From: Bacteroidota bacterium
GTDB taxonomy: Bacteria > Bacteroidota > Bacteroidia > Chitinophagales > Chitinophagaceae
Length of the DNA: 34,456 nucleotides
Reading direction: 5' to 3'
Assembly: GCA_023391895.1 (NCBI GenBank)
Contig: JAEWAC010000382.1
Span: 1-34,456, forward strand
The notes beneath the pieces are model-generated. The model saw only the letters and a list, made by a program, of their open reading frames with translations, had not been told where the DNA came from and ran no database searches. Both the position numbers and the translations under genes were made by a program. The first letter of the stretch is position 1. Each line of letters starts with the position of its first letter. Below are positions 1 through 8,971 of the stretch, in pieces.

Positions 1-2
1 CC

Positions 3-3000
3 ACTACCGTAAGCTCGATCGAACGTGCCAGCACCAGTCCTACGAATTCCTCAACGGTAGCGTATACAGTCACTTTTGCTGCACCGGTCAGCGGCGTTTC
101 AGCGAGTAATTTTTCGATAGGCGGAACTGCTGGCGGCACCAGTATAAGCGCTGTAACAGGATCGGGCACCACCTGGACAGTTGTGATAAACACGGGTTCC
201 GTCGATGGTACGGTTACGCTGGCATTGGCTAATGCAACCGGTATTTCACCAGCCATCAGCACCACATTACCTTATTCTGGTCAAACATATACCATCGACA
301 GGACCTCTCCGACACTAATGATCACCAGTGATAAAACGCAATTGAAAGCCGGTGAATCCGCAACCATCACCTTTACCTTTAGCGAAGACCCGGCATCTAC
401 CTTTACCAATGCTGATGTAATGGTAACAGGCGGCATTTTAGGTCCTATTGCAGGAACAGGAACAACACGAACGGCTGTTTTTACACCCATCGCAAATGTC
501 AACACTGGTACGGCAAGTGTGACCGTTGCAGCAGGTTCCTATAAGGATGCTGCCGGGAATAACGGAGGAGCCGGCATAACGCCGATGCTTATTTTTGACA
601 CACAAGTGCCAACGGTAACATCCATCAATACTGCTGGTACAAGTCCAACGGCCGCAACATCGGTAAATTATACAGTTAATTTTTCTGAAACAGTTACAGG
701 TGTAGACCTGGCGGACTTCACCCTAACCACTACTTCCGGTACCGCCACCGGTACGGTAGCTTCTGTAACCGGTTCCGGAACTATGTACTCCGTAACCGTG
801 AATAATATTACAGGAGCAGGAGGGTTACGACTCGATTTAAGAAACAGCGGTACAGGAGTTACAGATAATGCCGGTAATGCTGTTGCAGGCGGGTTTACTT
901 CGGGCCAGTCTTATACCATTGGTTTCGGCCCCGCTACCATCACTTTTGCAGCCATGCCGGACAAGATCTATGGCACTGCTGATTTTGATCCGGGTGCCAC
1001 CAGCACGAATACAGGAACCCTGATCACTTATACCAGCAGCGATCCTTTAGTTGCCACGATTGTAAGCGGAAAGATCCACATTATGGGCGCGGGAACCACT
1101 ATTATAACGGCTTCACAGCCAGCTGGAAATGGTTATAGTGCAGCTACGGACGTGCAGCAGTCTTTAACGGTAACCAAGGCCAACGCTACCTTGACGTTAA
1201 GTGGTCTTACGCAAACTTACGACGGTACAGCAAAGGCGGTTACTGTAACAACCAGTCCCTCAGGACTGAGTGGCGTAGCCATCACTTACAGTGGCACCAG
1301 TACTGTACCAACTGCCGCAGGCAGTTATGCAGTAGTAGCGAAACTGACCAACAGCAACTACACTGCAACAGATGCTGCCGGTACATTGATCATTTCAACC
1401 GCTACACCAACATTAACCTTTAATGCACTTCCAATGAAGGCGTATGGTGATGTAGATTTTGCTCCGGGTGCAACGAGCAATAATACCGGAACACCAATCA
1501 CCTATACCAGTAGCAATACTTCAGTGGCTACGATCGTAAGCAACAAGATCCATATTGTTGGCGTTGGTACAACTATTATCACCGCCTCACAGGCAGCAGG
1601 TGCCAACTATAGTGCAGCAACAGGCCAGCAGCAGTCGTTGACAATTAATCCGAAGAGCCTGACCGTAACGCTGAACAACACACCAGCGATCAGCAAGATC
1701 TATGACGGCACAACTACTGCAATTGTAGCAGCCGGCAACTATACACTGAATGGCGTGGTGGGCAGCGATGCCGTAACTGTAAGCGGTACGGCCTCCTATG
1801 ACAATGCCAATGCCGGCACGGGTAAAACAGTGACGGTAAATAACTTTATCTTGGCTGGCGCCCAGAAAGATAACTATACCTTATCGACCACCAGCGCTAC
1901 CACCACGGCTATTATCAGTGCGCGCCCGGTAACTGTAATGGCCGATGCGAAAGGCAAAGTGTATGGACAGAGTGATCCGGCACTAACATACACATCAAGT
2001 CCGGCACTACTGGCCGGTGACAGCTTCACCGGATCACTGACCCGTGATGCGGGTGAAAATGCAGGCACTTATGCCATCACACAGGGAACACTGACTGCTG
2101 GCAACAATTACAGTATCACCTATGCAGGCGCAAACCTGGCTATTACACGGGCCGTCATCACCATTGCAGCTGATGCCAAGAACAAAGTATACGGCGGGAG
2201 CGATCCGGCACTGACATACCACATTACTTCAGGAATACTGGCAGGCGGAGATACCTTCAGCGGAACCCTAACCAGAGATGCCGGGGAAAATGCGGGTAGC
2301 TATGCCATCAAACAGGGTACGCTCAGCCTCAATGCTAACTATACGGTAAACTTTACGGGAGCTATCCTCACCATTAACAAGGCTGCACTAACCATTATCG
2401 CTGAAGACAAGAGTAAGGCATACGGTCAGCTTAACCCAGTGCTTACTGCCAGCTATAATGGTTTTGTAAAGGACGATTCGCCTTCCAGCCTGACCACACA
2501 GCCAACACTGACTACAACGGCAACGGCCAGCTCATCTATAGGCAATTATACGATCACTGCCAGCGGTGCTGCTGCTTCCAACTATACAATTAGCTATGTT
2601 GAAGGCAATTTTTCTATCACCCAGGCTACGCTAACCATTACGGCAGATAATAAAGCAAAGGTCTATGGCGCCCCTGATCCGGAATTAACCTATACCATTG
2701 ATGGCTTGTTTGGCAGCGATGTGGTAACGGGCAACCTCGCACGGGTAGCGGGCAATAGCGTTGGCGTATACACGATTCAACAGGGAACCGTATCTGCAGG
2801 AGCCAATTACACTATTACTTACAATAGTGCTGATTTAACGATCAGCCCGAAGGTAGTTAGTGTAACCGTACAGCCGCAAAGCAAGGTTTATGGTGATGCT
2901 GATCCGGTATTTTCCTACACCGGTTCACCAGCCCTGGTTAGTGGTGATGCCTTTAGCGGTACACTGGGTCGGATGGCAGGAGAAGACGTGGGGGCCTATG

Positions 3001-4718
3001 CGATCCATCAGGGCACGCTGACACTTTCTTCCAACTATATTCTTATTTATACGGGTGCTCAATTAACGATTACAAAAAAAGCTATAACCATAACAGCCGA
3101 AGCCAAAACAAAAACGTTTGGCGATGCCGACCCGGCACTAACCTACACCATATCGCCTGTATTGGTGAGTGGAGATAGCTTTACCGGTGTATTGAGTCGT
3201 ACAGTTGGAGAGAATGTAGGCACTTATGCCATTATTCAAAACACACTGGCATTAAGTAGTAATTATGAGATCACCTATAGGGACGCTGGTTTAACCATTG
3301 GAGCTAAAAACGTAACAATCATTGCTGACGCAAAATCAAAAACCTATGGAGATGCAGATCCTGCATTGACCTATACCGTAAGTGGTCTGGTGGGCAGTGA
3401 TGCTCTCAGCGGCACGCTGGTACGCACCACGGGTGAGGATGTAGGCCACTATGCTATTTCCCAAGGCAGTATCACTGCGGGTGACAACTACCTCATTAAC
3501 TATAGCGGTGCGGATCTGACCATTGCCTCTAAAGCGTTGGTGGTTAGCGCCGATGTTAAAACGAAAGTATACGGCGATGCCGACCCTGTACTAACGTATA
3601 ATATCAGTGGCTTAGTAGGAAATGATGCTGTAACAGGTGAACTGGCACGTACACCTGGCAATAAGGTAGGCACCTATGCCATACAGCAAGGTAGCCTTAC
3701 AGCAGGTACGAACTATACGATCTCCTACACCGGCGCCAATCTAACCATTATACAGAAAGCAGTAACCGTAGCGGCGCAGGCAAAAAGCAAGTCTTATGGC
3801 CAGCCAGATCCATCCTTTGCTTATACGGTAACGCCGGCCCTGGTCAATGGCGATGTATTGAGCGGTGCTTTATCCCGTACGCCCGGTGAAGATGCAGGCA
3901 CCTATTCTATTAAGCAGGGCAGCCTTACTAACCCGAATTATGCCATTTCCTTTACAGAAGGTGTGCTTACCATAGAAAAAGCCGCACAGCAAATTACCTG
4001 GGTACAAACGTTGACTGCTGGCTGCGATGGTATATCGCACATGGCACTAACAGCTACAGCAAGTAGTGGCCTGCCGGTTAGTTACAGTTCACCAGATGCT
4101 ACTATCGCTATTATAAATGGCAATGAAGTAGTGATGACAGGAGCAGGTACCGTGACCCTTACGGCTACACAACCCGGTAGCCACAATTACCTGCCGGCAA
4201 CGCCTGTAACAAATACAATGACGGCCAAACTGCCGGAACACCTTGTTGTAAAACGCTGGGACGATGTATTGGTCTTTGATAATAGCAGCAATCAATACAC
4301 AGCGTGGCAGTGGTATAAAGACGGGTTGCCAATAAATGGTGCCGCCGGGCAGTATTATTATGAAAGCGGAAAGTTGAATGGCTCCTATCAGGCAGTAGTA
4401 AAAACCATAAACGGAGTTACACAACAAACTTGTCCGGTAACGATTACACCTGCCAACACCTTGGTTCCGATAGCTATTTCTCCCAATCCTGTGGCCCCGG
4501 CCCAGACCATTACAGTAAAAACAGGATATACCTCTGCAGAGTTACAGGGTGCCACTATAGTTGTATCCAATATGTTGGGAGTGGTTGTGCAAACCGTGCA
4601 AACAGTAACACCGCAAACCAATATTACCATGCCACTTGCACAGGGATTGTATGTCATAAAACTTCGATTGGCCAATGGCGTTACGGCTTCTGTAAATGCA
4701 TTGGTAAAACCACAATAA
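3..4718 (+). CDS. Giant secreted MBG/Ig-like repeat protein with T9SS tail (5' end outside window)
   Basis: The frame is open from the left edge, so the gene starts upstream of the window; the GTG at 183 is an internal codon. Domains in order: bacterial Ig-like modules (to about 940) of the type that read 'FSED...DAAGN'; two related Ig-like units (about 940-1170 and 1410-1650) separated by an MBG-like 'YDGT' unit; a YDG-type domain (about 1650-1920); nine tandem MBG units of about 75 residues (1921-3980), most with the signature K-x-Y-G-x-x-D-P-x-L-x-Y; another Ig-like unit; and a C-terminal domain from about 4470 with the type IX sorting pattern (S-P-N-P near its start, 'GLYVIKL' near the end). 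It is probably exported across the outer membrane by T9SS and anchored or released at the surface as an adhesin or matrix protein. No catalytic domain is seen. It lies 32 bp before the OmpA-family gene, as a likely pair. Certain as a repeat/T9SS protein; the role is inferred. Confidence 0.9.
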   Translation, partial: TTVSSIERASTSPTNSSTVAYTVTFAAPVSGVSASNFSIGGTAGGTSISAVTGSGTTWTVVINTGSVDGTVTLALANATGISPAISTTLPYSGQTYTIDRTSPTLMITSDKTQLKAGESATITFTFSEDPASTFTNADVMVTGGILGPIAGTGTTRTAVFTPIANVNTGTASVTVAAGSYKDAAGNNGGAGITPMLIFDTQVPTVTSINTAGTSPTAATSVNYTVNFSETVTGVDLADFTLTTTSGTATGTVASVTGSGTMYSVTVNNITGAGGLRLDLRNSGTGVTDNAGNAVAGGFTSGQSYTIGFGPATITFAAMPDKIYGTADFDPGATSTNTGTLITYTSSDPLVATIVSGKIHIMGAGTTIITASQPAGNGYSAATDVQQSLTVTKANATLTLSGLTQTYDGTAKAVTVTTSPSGLSGVAITYSGTSTVPTAAGSYAVVAKLTNSNYTATDAAGTLIISTATPTLTFNALPMKAYGDVDFAPGATSNNTGTPITYTSSNTSVATIVSNKIHIVGVGTTIITASQAAGANYSAATGQQQSLTINPKSLTVTLNNTPAISKIYDGTTTAIVAAGNYTLNGVVGSDAVTVSGTASYDNANAGTGKTVTVNNFILAGAQKDNYTLSTTSATTTAIISARPVTVMADAKGKVYGQSDPALTYTSSPALLAGDSFTGSLTRDAGENAGTYAITQGTLTAGNNYSITYAGANLAITRAVITIAADAKNKVYGGSDPALTYHITSGILAGGDTFSGTLTRDAGENAGSYAIKQGTLSLNANYTVNFTGAILTINKAALTIIAEDKSKAYGQLNPVLTASYNGFVKDDSPSSLTTQPTLTTTATASSSIGNYTITASGAAASNYTISYVEGNFSITQATLTITADNKAKVYGAPDPELTYTIDGLFGSDVVTGNLARVAGNSVGVYTIQQGTVSAGANYTITYNSADLTISPKVVSVTVQPQSKVYGDADPVFSYTGSPALVSGDAFSGTLGRMAGEDVGAYAIHQGTLTLSSNYILIYTGAQLTITKKAITITAEAKTKTFGDADPALTYTISPVLVSGDSFTGVLSRTVGENVGTYAIIQNTLALSSNYEITYRDAGLTIGAKNVTIIADAKSKTYGDADPALTYTVSGLVGSDALSGTLVRTTGEDVGHYAISQGSITAGDNYLINYSGADLTIASKALVVSADVKTKVYGDADPVLTYNISGLVGNDAVTGELARTPGNKVGTYAIQQGSLTAGTNYTISYTGANLTIIQKAVTVAAQAKSKSYGQPDPSFAYTVTPALVNGDVLSGALSRTPGEDAGTYSIKQGSLTNPNYAISFTEGVLTIEKAAQQITWVQTLTAGCDGISHMALTATASSGLPVSYSSPDATIAIINGNEVVMTGAGTVTLTATQPGSHNYLPATPVTNTMTAKLPEHLVVKRWDDVLVFDNSSNQYTAWQWYKDGLPINGAAGQYYYESGKLNGSYQAVVKTINGVTQQTCPVTITPANTLVPIAISPNPVAPAQTITVKTGYTSAELQGATIVVSNMLGVVVQTVQTVTPQTNITMPLAQGLYVIKLRLANGVTASVNALVKPQ
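1921..3980 (+). repeat. Nine tandem MBG repeats (about 225 bp each) inside the surface protein
   Basis: Nine consecutive in-frame units of roughly 75 codons. Most begin with a beta strand followed by K-x-Y-G-x-x-D-P, continue through a G-[DS]-x-x-[ST]-G-x-L-x-R segment and G-x-Y-x-I-x-Q-G, and end in N-Y-x-I-x-[FY]. The third unit is the odd one: it lacks the L-x-R and Q-G parts and carries a Thr/Ser-rich insert. The units differ from one another at the DNA level, so this is an old array rather than a recent expansion. Confidence 0.85.
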
Positions 4719-4750
4719 TGAATAATTGAATAAAACAGATACTTATCTCT

Positions 4751-6112
4751 ATGATTAAAATATTTACCGCTGCTGTTGTTTCGGGCCTGCTTTTTTTACT
4801 TGGCACTACGGCAGCAGCGCAGAACAAGGAGTTCAGCCTTTCGGCCGGTGCTGGAGTGTCGGGCCTAAACTATTCCATCAATAAGGGAACCCGTTCCATA
4901 AAACCCGGATTTCAAGCGGGTGTTGGTTATACACATTTTTTAAATACCCATTGGGGAATAGCGACAGGCCTAGAGTTGGGTTACTGCCATACAAAAGCCA
5001 GGCTTGATCCCAATACCGTCTTTGCATCTTATGAAGTGGATAGCGAAGGGAATGCTTTTGAATACCGGGTGAAGACAAAAGCTTACCAGGAAAGGCAGAA
5101 CCTATATGCTGTAAACATTCCTTTGCTATTGCAGTTTCAAAGTTCGTCCAAACACAAAGCACAGTTTTATTCATTGGCTGGTGTTAAATTATCGCTGCCC
5201 GTAAGCAGCCGGTATAAGACGCATGCTGATGAAATAAGTGCTGCGGGATATTATCCCGATGTGAATGCAGAAATAACCAATTTGCCCGCACACGGCTTTG
5301 GTACCCTAACCAACTGGAAAAAAGAAGGAGCGTATAACTTCAACCTGGCATATGCTTTATCAGCAGAAGCCGGAACAAAACTTCGTCTTTCTACCCGCAG
5401 CTATTTGTATGCTGGACTCTATGTGGATTATGGGTTAAATGATTTGAAAAAAGAGCAGGGCTATGCAGCCTTGCTTACCTACCATCCTACAGCATTGGAT
5501 CAAAGCCAGGCAACAGGCGCCTTTTCACTTGCCAGTACCACAGGCGAAGTAAGCTTGCTGGCCTATGGCATTAAATTGCGCATGTCCTTTTCTTCCATCA
5601 AAAAGAAAAAAGCGGTGAAGCCGCTGCCGGTTCAAAATGAATTGCCGGTTCAACCGCTGGCTCCGGTAAAAACAGAAGAGCAGCCAAAAAAGGATACTGC
5701 CAGCACTCCGGTGATAAAAGCAGAACACACGGAAAAGCCAGTTCGGTCCACTTTTACTGAGGCGGAAGAAGCTATCCTGAAAAGGTCTATTCACTTTAGC
5801 AAAGTGGGTGACACGACCCTATCTGCAGCCATCAAAACACAAGCCGATAGCCTTGCAGCGATTATACTGCGCAATCCCCATACGAGTCTTGTGATTGAAG
5901 GACATACCTGTGAATTGGGTAATGATGCCATAAACAGTAGGGTAGGAAGGGCCAGGGCCAATAGCGTAGCCACCTATTTTAAGGAAAAGGGAATTGATGC
6001 AGCGCGTCTGCAAGTAATATCCAAAGGTGCCGACGAGCCGCTGGTGCCCAATACCACTGAAGCCAACAGAAAGCTAAACCGGCGTGTGGTAATTAAAGTA
6101 AGTAGCTTGTAA
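4751..6112 (+). CDS. OmpA-family outer-membrane beta-barrel protein
   Basis: The 453-residue protein has a Sec signal peptide (residues 1 to about 23, ending A-A-A-Q). A porin-like beta-rich region of about 25-285 follows, then a Lys/Pro-rich linker (about 285-335, with K-K-K-K and repeated P-V/P-L). The C-terminal OmpA/MotB-type peptidoglycan-binding domain (about 340-450) shows the family motifs V-I-E-G-H-T, R-A-x-x-V-x-x-Y-[FL] and N-R-K-L-N-R-R-V. It should span the outer membrane and bind peptidoglycan through the periplasmic domain. It follows the giant repeat protein by 32 bp with no terminator between and is followed by a strong terminator, so the two are probably co-transcribed. The family's usual G-H-T-D-x-x-G is G-H-T-C-E-L-G here, a Cys at the common Asp position. 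The family call is firm; a specific partner role with the adhesin is inference. Confidence 0.9.
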   Translation: MIKIFTAAVVSGLLFLLGTTAAAQNKEFSLSAGAGVSGLNYSINKGTRSIKPGFQAGVGYTHFLNTHWGIATGLELGYCHTKARLDPNTVFASYEVDSEGNAFEYRVKTKAYQERQNLYAVNIPLLLQFQSSSKHKAQFYSLAGVKLSLPVSSRYKTHADEISAAGYYPDVNAEITNLPAHGFGTLTNWKKEGAYNFNLAYALSAEAGTKLRLSTRSYLYAGLYVDYGLNDLKKEQGYAALLTYHPTALDQSQATGAFSLASTTGEVSLLAYGIKLRMSFSSIKKKKAVKPLPVQNELPVQPLAPVKTEEQPKKDTASTPVIKAEHTEKPVRSTFTEAEEAILKRSIHFSKVGDTTLSAAIKTQADSLAAIILRNPHTSLVIEGHTCELGNDAINSRVGRARANSVATYFKEKGIDAARLQVISKGADEPLVPNTTEANRKLNRRVVIKVSSL

Positions 6113-6169
6113 ACGTAATTGCGCAACGCTGGTGGTAACAGGCCAGCTAAAAAGTAGAAGTCATGATCT

Positions 6170-6217
6170 AAGCAGGGTCTCACAGAGCTTTGTAGCCAGG
6201 TGAGACCCTGCTTTTTT
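6170..6217 (+). terminator. Strong rho-independent terminator after the OmpA-family gene
   Basis: A perfect 14-bp inverted repeat (6170-6183 pairing with 6200-6213; core AGCAGGGTCTCAC / GTGAGACCCTGCT) with a 16-nt loop is followed by a T run (6212-6217). It lies 57 nt after the stop codon, in the right place to end the surface-protein/OmpA transcript. Confidence 0.85.
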
Positions 6218-6380
6218 GCAAATGGGCATAAGGACCCACAAGCACAACAACAATTTTGAATGCCTTAGTTGTCAAAAGGAAGTAGCAAGCCTATCATTGG
6301 AGGATACGTCCAATTCCGGTTCAAGTCCAGGTGGAACAGGAAACACAGCACCCTGAGTTGGTAACACCAGGCTTAGAGTG

Positions 6381-6758
6381 GCTTTAAATTATCCTGGTAA
6401 GATTAAGCGGCTTGTAACGATAGTGGCTGCAGTTTTTATCAATAACTCGGCAGTTATAAGAGGTTTGGGGCCGGCCATAAACAAGTAAACCAGGATGCTG
6501 GAAAAGGATACCTCTTACAGGGCGCGGAACTTCATCCGCCTAATGATAATGCTTGTAAAGGAACTTCACTACCGGTTTGAGGACTTGCAGGAGATAAATT
6601 GTCCTGTTTTGGCTCTGGTCGGTGAAAATAATAGGATCAAAGCGAAGCATACCAGGGGAACTTTGCATATTAAGCCCAAAGAAACACACTACTTTCCTGC
6701 CCATAAGCGGGGGGAGTTCAATGGAAATGTTTTGCAATTCCTGAAAAGAACCTACTGA
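6381..6758 (+). pseudogene. Alpha/beta-hydrolase remnant, C-terminal half with in-frame stop
   Basis: The frame from 6381 reads ALNYPGKIKRLV, typical of the region after the nucleophile elbow of alpha/beta hydrolases. It is interrupted by a TAA at 6486-6488. It resumes in the same frame at ATG 6495 with an 87-residue tail containing CPVLALVGENN (the strand carrying the acid residue in the family) and H-Y-F-P-A-H plus a final F-L-K, the usual catalytic-His region and C-terminus. The N-terminal half with the oxyanion and nucleophile regions is not found upstream; a TGA lies just before this frame near 6350. I read this as a decayed hydrolase gene. The 87-aa piece could be translated but could not be an active hydrolase. 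Confidence 0.6.
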
Positions 6759-7149
6759 AGTGTCGCACTGAAACAAGCTGAAACGATCACCCGGCAATTT
6801 CCATCAGGTCAGACAAGACAACGGCATATCACTTCTCATCCTGTGTTAATCATTCGTTCATATGAAAATCAACCAGAGGCAGTAGTGGGTAGAGACGAAA
6901 GCCGCTGATAACAGGTGAAAGTAACGGATAAGAGTGCTGCTTCATTACTACCATGAGCAAATAAAGCAAAGGTAGGATAGAAGCTATTGATGAAATGGAT
7001 GTCAGGATCACTGCATCCCTTGTACGGCCACAAAGTTAAACACGGAGCTTCTGGCGGGCTCAATAATTTGTTCATGAAGCGGGAAGGGGCCACCTCAAAT
7101 ATTGTATGTCTTTAAAACAAAGTGTACCAGTTCTTAGAGAGGGTTTTGG
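6759..7149 (+). other. Gene-poor spacer between hydrolase remnant and HNH gene
   Basis: About 390 bp with no gene I can support. A 41-codon open frame (6990-7115) and an 18-codon one beginning at 7106 show no recognisable motif. If the HNH gene once had a longer N-terminus it would have lain here, but I see no matching remnant in any frame. Confidence 0.5.
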
Positions 7150-7755
7150 TTGTTTAAATTAGGCCAGCCTAGGCGTGCTTTTTATGATATGCTAGCGACA
7201 GCACCAAAATTTGGCAGCTGCCTACTGTGTGCTCACCGGATGGTCACAACATTAGATCATCATTTACCCAAATCAAAATATCCCATTTATTCTACAGTTC
7301 CGATAAACCTAGTGCCTGCCTGCCTCGAATGTAATAAACTCAAAATTGCAAAGGTTTTATCTAGCGCTGATGAACAGACATTACATCCTTATTTTGATGA
7401 TATAAGTACTTTTCAATGGTTAGAAGCCCATGTTAACCAAACAAATCCTGTTTCCTTTACATTTCGAGTGCGACCTGATGCGACGTGGGATTCTACACTG
7501 ACAAATAGAGTTAAACTTCATTTTAGGACCTTAAAGTTAGGCGCATTATACGGTGCAAATGCAGGAAGTGAACTTTCAGGAATTAGGTTACTATTACAAT
7601 CTTACTTTAATGCCGGCGGTTTTCGTAAGATAAGGGCCGAGCTCGAGTCAAAGCAAATATGCTTTATGGATAGCAATTTAAATTCTTGGCAAGCAGCTAT
7701 GTACCAAGCACTAAATGCATCTGATTGGTTCTGCACTGTAGGAGTTTTATATTAA
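7150..7755 (+). CDS. HNH endonuclease family protein, probably N-terminally truncated
   Basis: The 201-residue frame has a clear HNH/zinc core: C-L-L-C (about residues 24-27), L-D-H-H-L-P-K (about 35-41) and N-L-V-P-A-C-x-x-C-N-K (about 53-63). This is the pattern of HNH nucleases that bind a metal with two Cys pairs and use a His. After the core come E-Q-T-L-H-P-Y-F-D-D and a C-terminal A-S-D-W-F-C, both of which I recall from longer (about 300 aa) HNH proteins. Relative to those, this one seems to lack roughly 90 N-terminal residues. The only usable start is TTG at 7150, just after an in-frame TAG at 7135, which fits a truncated or dying gene in a decayed region. It could also be a genuinely short version. 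Target and role are unknown; no partner methylase or toxin gene is next to it. Confidence 0.65.
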   Translation: MFKLGQPRRAFYDMLATAPKFGSCLLCAHRMVTTLDHHLPKSKYPIYSTVPINLVPACLECNKLKIAKVLSSADEQTLHPYFDDISTFQWLEAHVNQTNPVSFTFRVRPDATWDSTLTNRVKLHFRTLKLGALYGANAGSELSGIRLLLQSYFNAGGFRKIRAELESKQICFMDSNLNSWQAAMYQALNASDWFCTVGVLY

Positions 7756-8008
7756 TGAAGGTTATTTAACTACAGGTTAATTTATCCATTTAACTATAGT
7801 TTTAGCTGCTGGCATAGTATTGTTGCAATGCAGCCAGTAAAGTTTGCGGCCCCATCATGAACTTGACTGTTTCATGCGGACGCGGGACAATTCAGTAAAG
7901 GACCGGATTAAAGGGTTCCTTTGGGAAGGCAGCGTTCATGTCCGCCCCTGCATACGCAGGTCAGCTAATGCTTGATGGGCAGTTTGTAGGTGACTGGGTG
8001 GCCGGTGC

Positions 8009-8432
8009 CATGAGTATGCTAAAAATGGAAGTGCTATACATTCAAAATGGGATGTCCGGTTCGACTGGATTTTAGAGGGTAGGGCCCTACATGATGTTTG
8101 GATTACCCCCGTTCGTAACAACCATCCTGGTAGGGTGGCCTGAACCCTGTTATCATTACAGTACCACTATCTGTATTTTTGATCCCAGGTTGGATGCATG
8201 GCATATTTTATGGATCAACCCTCCGAATGGGTATATTATCCATCAACTGGGACGCAAAATTGGCAATGAGATCCTTCAAACCGGTGAGATAGATGAACAA
8301 GGACAACAATCCCTATGGGTGTACTGGGATATTCAACCAGACAACTTCAGGGGGTATAATGAAAAAACAGTTGACCAGGGCAAATCCTGTAAGTTTATGC
8401 AGGAAAGGAATGCAAAAAGAACTTATCCCTGA
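8009..8432 (+). pseudogene. Frameshifted conserved hypothetical protein remnant
   Basis: Two pieces in different frames read as one protein. The first frame (from about 8009) gives WDVRFDWILEGRALHDVW and runs into a TGA at 8141-8143. The second frame, within the open frame 8091-8432, continues from about 8150 with YHYSTTICIFDPRLDAWHI, then W-I-N-P, G-R-K-I-G-N-E-I, D-I-Q-P-D-N-F and Q-E-R-N-A-K-R. I recall the order 'W.F.WVLEGRA..DVW..P', 'YGT.LR.YDP..DAW.I.W..P' and 'DI.P.SF.W.GE' from uncharacterised bacterial proteins of about 150-200 residues. One frameshift near 8130-8150 separates the halves. Function unknown. The join and family are read by eye; the continuous homology across two frames is what supports calling it a pseudogene. 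Confidence 0.55.
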
Positions 8433-8623
8433 CCTGTTTCTTTAACTTATTTGTACGCCCGTTCACTAATTGCTTACCATAAAAAAGATAGAGTCCGTCA
8501 AAGTCTTACCTGTCAATGGGGAATCTTTGGTCAGGTAGTTACATTGGGCTACATAAGAGGCTTTTAGATGGCAGGCCTCTGTTTCTTTCTAAATGGGATT
8601 TGTTCTTTGCCGGAGGTAGTAGA

Positions 8624-8642
8624 AGTACTTTGTGAAAGTACT
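8624..8642. repeat. 19-nt perfect hairpin, 8-bp arms
   Basis: AGTACTTT, then GTG, then AAAGTACT. The 8-bp arms are perfectly complementary around a 3-nt loop. It sits inside the decayed tract without a T run, so it is not a convincing terminator; it may be chance or a protein site. Confidence 0.4.
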
Positions 8643-8654
8643 AACTGCCTGATA

Positions 8655-8790
8655 ATGAGTGTTGAAGCACAAAGATTTTAACCGGAAAAACATGGTTTTG
8701 AACCAATACCTATGCCCTTTGGGCGAAACCCTGTTACATTAGGGGATCCCCTGGTGTAGCTTTGTGTAATCCAATTATCCATTACCTGAA
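8655..8790 (+). pseudogene. Possible amidinotransferase-type fragment (weak)
   Basis: The frame through 8691 reads H-G-F-E-P-I-P-M-P-F-G-R-N-P. This resembles the G-F-x-x-I-P-x-P-F-R-N segment that precedes the G-G-S-F-H-C catalytic region in glycine amidinotransferase/arginine deiminase-fold enzymes. In-frame stops occur just before it (TAA near 8679) and after it (TAG 8757-8759). The match is short and by memory only. It is offered as a reading of an otherwise unexplained stretch, not a firm call. Confidence 0.2.
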
Positions 8791-8948
8791 AAGAAAGCCT
8801 AAACAAAACCGATTGTCCGAAAATCCAAAGTATCCGGTGAAAGCCGTTTTGAGTACAAAGTCCGATTGAAAGCGATTCACTTGGAAAGTTAAGGCGTCCA
8901 CCATTCCTATGTGAAAACCCAAACCGTCCATGCGCCTTACCTCATTGT

Positions 8949-8971
8949 CCCCTCTTTTCAGAGGGGATTTT
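8949..8971 (+). terminator. Small terminator-like hairpin in decayed tract
   Basis: The perfect 7-bp stem CCCCTCT / AGAGGGG (8949-8955 and 8960-8966) has a 4-nt TTTC loop and is followed by ATTTTTG. The shape fits a rho-independent terminator reading rightward. No intact gene lies just upstream, so it may be the leftover terminator of a lost gene. Confidence 0.4.

Noticed and set aside
6315..6335. GGTTCAAGTCC, resembling a tRNA T-arm
   Set aside because: The T stem has a mismatch, and no acceptor, D or anticodon arms can be built around it, so it is not a tRNA or tmRNA.
6990..7115. 41-codon plus-strand frame before the HNH gene
   Set aside because: No motif and no link in frame to the HNH protein; chance length in this composition.
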